6,079 nucleotides of DNA from Betaproteobacteria bacterium (GTDB lineage: Bacteria > Pseudomonadota > Gammaproteobacteria > Burkholderiales > SG8-39), in assembly GCA_012274205.1 (NCBI GenBank), contig JAAOZY010000020.1:1-6079 (forward strand). The letters run 5' to 3'. Below the pieces are notes generated by a model. It searched no databases. It was not told where the DNA came from and saw nothing but the letters and a program-made list of their open reading frames with translations. How positions within the stretch are numbered: the stretch's first letter is position 1; every line of letters starts with the position of its first letter. Made by a program: the position numbers and the translations under genes. Positions 4,974 through 6,079 of this stretch are shown here, in pieces.

Positions 4974-6079
4974 ATCCGATCAGCTTCGCCGCCTCGTGGT
5001 ACCAGTCGACCAGGTAGGGCGGGATGTAGAAGCCGAGCGCGAGCACGATTGCCAGATGCGCGAACACCGGGATCAGCGCCGGCGGATGCGGCAGGCGCTT
5101 GGCATTGGTCTCGCCGAATACCATCGGCTGCACCTTGCTGAATACGGCGGCGAAGGCCACGCCCAGGGCGATCAGCAGGAACGGCGTGGCCCAGGGCTGC
5201 AGGCGCATTGCGCTGGTCAAAATCAGGAATTCGCTCGCGAACACGCCGAACGGCGGCAGGCCGAGGATCGCGACCGAACCGAGCATCAGCCCCCAGCCGA
5301 CGGTGGGACTGACTTTCATCAGGCCGCGGATGTCCTCCATGATCTGCGTTCCCGCCTTCTGCGCCGCATGGCCGACGGCGAAAAATATCGCGCTCTTGGT
5401 GAGCGAATGCACGGTCATGTGCAGCAGCCCGGCGAAGTTCGCCACCGGCCCGCCCATGCCGAAGGCGAAGGTGACGAGGCCCATGTGCTCCACCGAGGAA
5501 TAGGCGAACATGCGCTTGATGTCTTTTTGCCGCGACAGGAAGAACGCGGCCACCACCACCGACAGCAGGCCGAAGCCCATCATCAGGTGGCTCGCAAACG
5601 GCGCCTGCAGCGCGCCGTCGACCAGCACCTTGCAGCGCAGTAACGCGTACAGCGCGACGTTCAAGAGCAGCCCGGAGAGCACCGCCGACACCGGCGTCGG
5701 GCCTTCGGCGTGCGCGTCCGGGAGCCAGTTGTGCAGCGGCACCAGCCCGACTTTGGTGCCGTAGCCGACCAGCAGGAACACGAACGCGAGCGACATCACC
5801 GTCGGCTCGAGTTGGCCGGCCACCGTGTCCAGGTAGGTCCACAGCAGCGCGTGTCCGCCCGAGCCCAGCACTTTCTCCGAGGCGGAGTAGAGCAGGATGG
5901 TGCCGAACAGCGCCTGGGCGATGCCTACGCCGCACAGGATGAAATACTTCCACGCCGCCTCCAGGCTCGCCGGCGTGCGGTACAGGCTCACCAGCAGCAC
6001 CGTGGTAAGCGTGGCCGCCTCGAGCGCCACCCACAGGATGCCGAGGTTGTTGGTCAGCAGCACCAGCAGCATGGTGAAC
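4972..6079 (-). CDS. hyfF: HyfF-like proton-translocating membrane subunit (C-terminal part; runs off the right edge)
   Basis: The frame is open to the right edge, two codons (Phe-Thr) beyond the first internal Met at 6072. About 368 residues are visible, against roughly 520 in E. coli HyfF, so about the first quarter is missing. It is an antiporter-like subunit of the NuoL/M/N, MrpA/D family, with about nine or ten membrane helices visible. Numbered from Met 6072, the key ion-path residues are present: Glu18 in the NNLGILWVALEAATL helix (equivalent to NuoL Glu144), Lys107 in GYGTKVGLVPLHNWLPDAHAEG, His218 and His222, and Lys226 in HSLTKSAIFF. Glu281 lies in GVFASEFLI. The stop is 13 bp from the start of the large subunit. 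Order F-G-I matches hyf operons. The intact charged residues suggest the pump half still works even though the partner large subunit has lost its [NiFe] site. HyfB-, HyfC- and HyfE-like genes would be expected upstream, outside the window. Confidence 0.5.
   Translation of the reverse strand, partial: FTMLLVLLTNNLGILWVALEAATLTTVLLVSLYRTPASLEAAWKYFILCGVGIAQALFGTILLYSASEKVLGSGGHALLWTYLDTVAGQLEPTVMSLAFVFLLVGYGTKVGLVPLHNWLPDAHAEGPTPVSAVLSGLLLNVALYALLRCKVLVDGALQAPFASHLMMGFGLLSVVVAAFFLSRQKDIKRMFAYSSVEHMGLVTFAFGMGGPVANFAGLLHMTVHSLTKSAIFFAVGHAAQKAGTQIMEDIRGLMKVSPTVGWGLMLGSVAILGLPPFGVFASEFLILTSAMRLQPWATPFLLIALGVAFAAVFSKVQPMVFGETNAKRLPHPPALIPVFAHLAIVLALGFYIPPYLVDWYHEAAKLIG

Noticed and set aside
4065..5141. 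358-residue open frame on the plus strand across the large-subunit gene
   Set aside because: It is low-complexity, Gln/Ala/Arg-rich and has no domain. It overlaps the clearly conserved HyfG- and HyfF-like coding on the minus strand.
4955..6034. 359-residue minus-strand frame overlapping the HyfF-like gene
   Set aside because: It is the +1-type shadow of the HyfF-like frame: Gly/Arg/Ala/Pro-rich, without membrane helices.
1..6079. CRISPR array, tRNA or rRNA gene, or transposase
   Set aside because: I looked on both strands and saw no regularly spaced direct repeats, no tRNA-like clover-leaf, no rRNA-like sequence and no transposase motif.

Overview
The window is GC-rich proteobacterial DNA. 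All recognisable genes lie on the minus strand, so the biological reading order runs from the right edge to the left. A Hyf-type membrane complex, a perfect FNR/ANR box and an exported multihaem cytochrome c suggest a facultatively anaerobic or microaerophilic bacterium with a rich respiratory chain. I would guess Betaproteobacteria, but no marker gene here proves that.

Region 1 (about 6079-2398, minus) is the end of a compact operon. It holds an N-terminally truncated HyfF-like proton-translocating membrane subunit, a HyfG-like large subunit (NuoC and NuoD domains fused), a HyfI-like iron-sulfur small subunit, and a 155-residue four-helix membrane protein of unknown function. Intergenic gaps are 7 to 22 bp. 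The main point is that the HyfG-like subunit has lost the [NiFe] ligands: the first CxxC reads S-G-D-S, and the C-terminal one reads S-Y-S-G followed by a lone Cys. The protein stops two residues later, with no cleavable maturation tail. The small subunit keeps all four ligands for its [4Fe-4S] cluster. This fits the poorly understood energy-converting hydrogenase-related (Ehr) complexes, which resemble complex I and group 4 hydrogenases but should not make or use H2. No HyfH-type ferredoxin gene lies between the large- and small-subunit genes.

Region 2 (2397-2149) is a 249-bp spacer, more AT-rich than the genes and very rich in inverted repeats. An 11-bp perfect inverted repeat brackets a 137-bp segment that contains a perfect 16-bp palindrome, a perfect 12-bp palindrome and several G-tracts on the minus strand. 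It could be a MITE-like element or an elaborate control region for the next gene.

Region 3 (2148-736, minus) is a complete homospermidine synthase, an NAD-dependent polyamine enzyme.

Region 4 (735-353) is a spacer with a perfect FNR/ANR-type box (TTGAT-N4-ATCAA). A -10-like hexamer lies at class II activator spacing and points toward the cytochrome gene. Downstream, in the presumed leader, is an 11-bp GC hairpin closed by a GAAA tetraloop on the minus strand.

Region 5 (352-1, minus) is the first 117 residues of an exported multihaem cytochrome c with three CxxCH motifs visible. It runs off the left edge.

Taken together, the window joins a putative ion-pumping Ehr/Hyf-like membrane complex, a polyamine gene, and an oxygen-responsive periplasmic electron-transfer gene. 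Whether these three units work together cannot be decided from the sequence.
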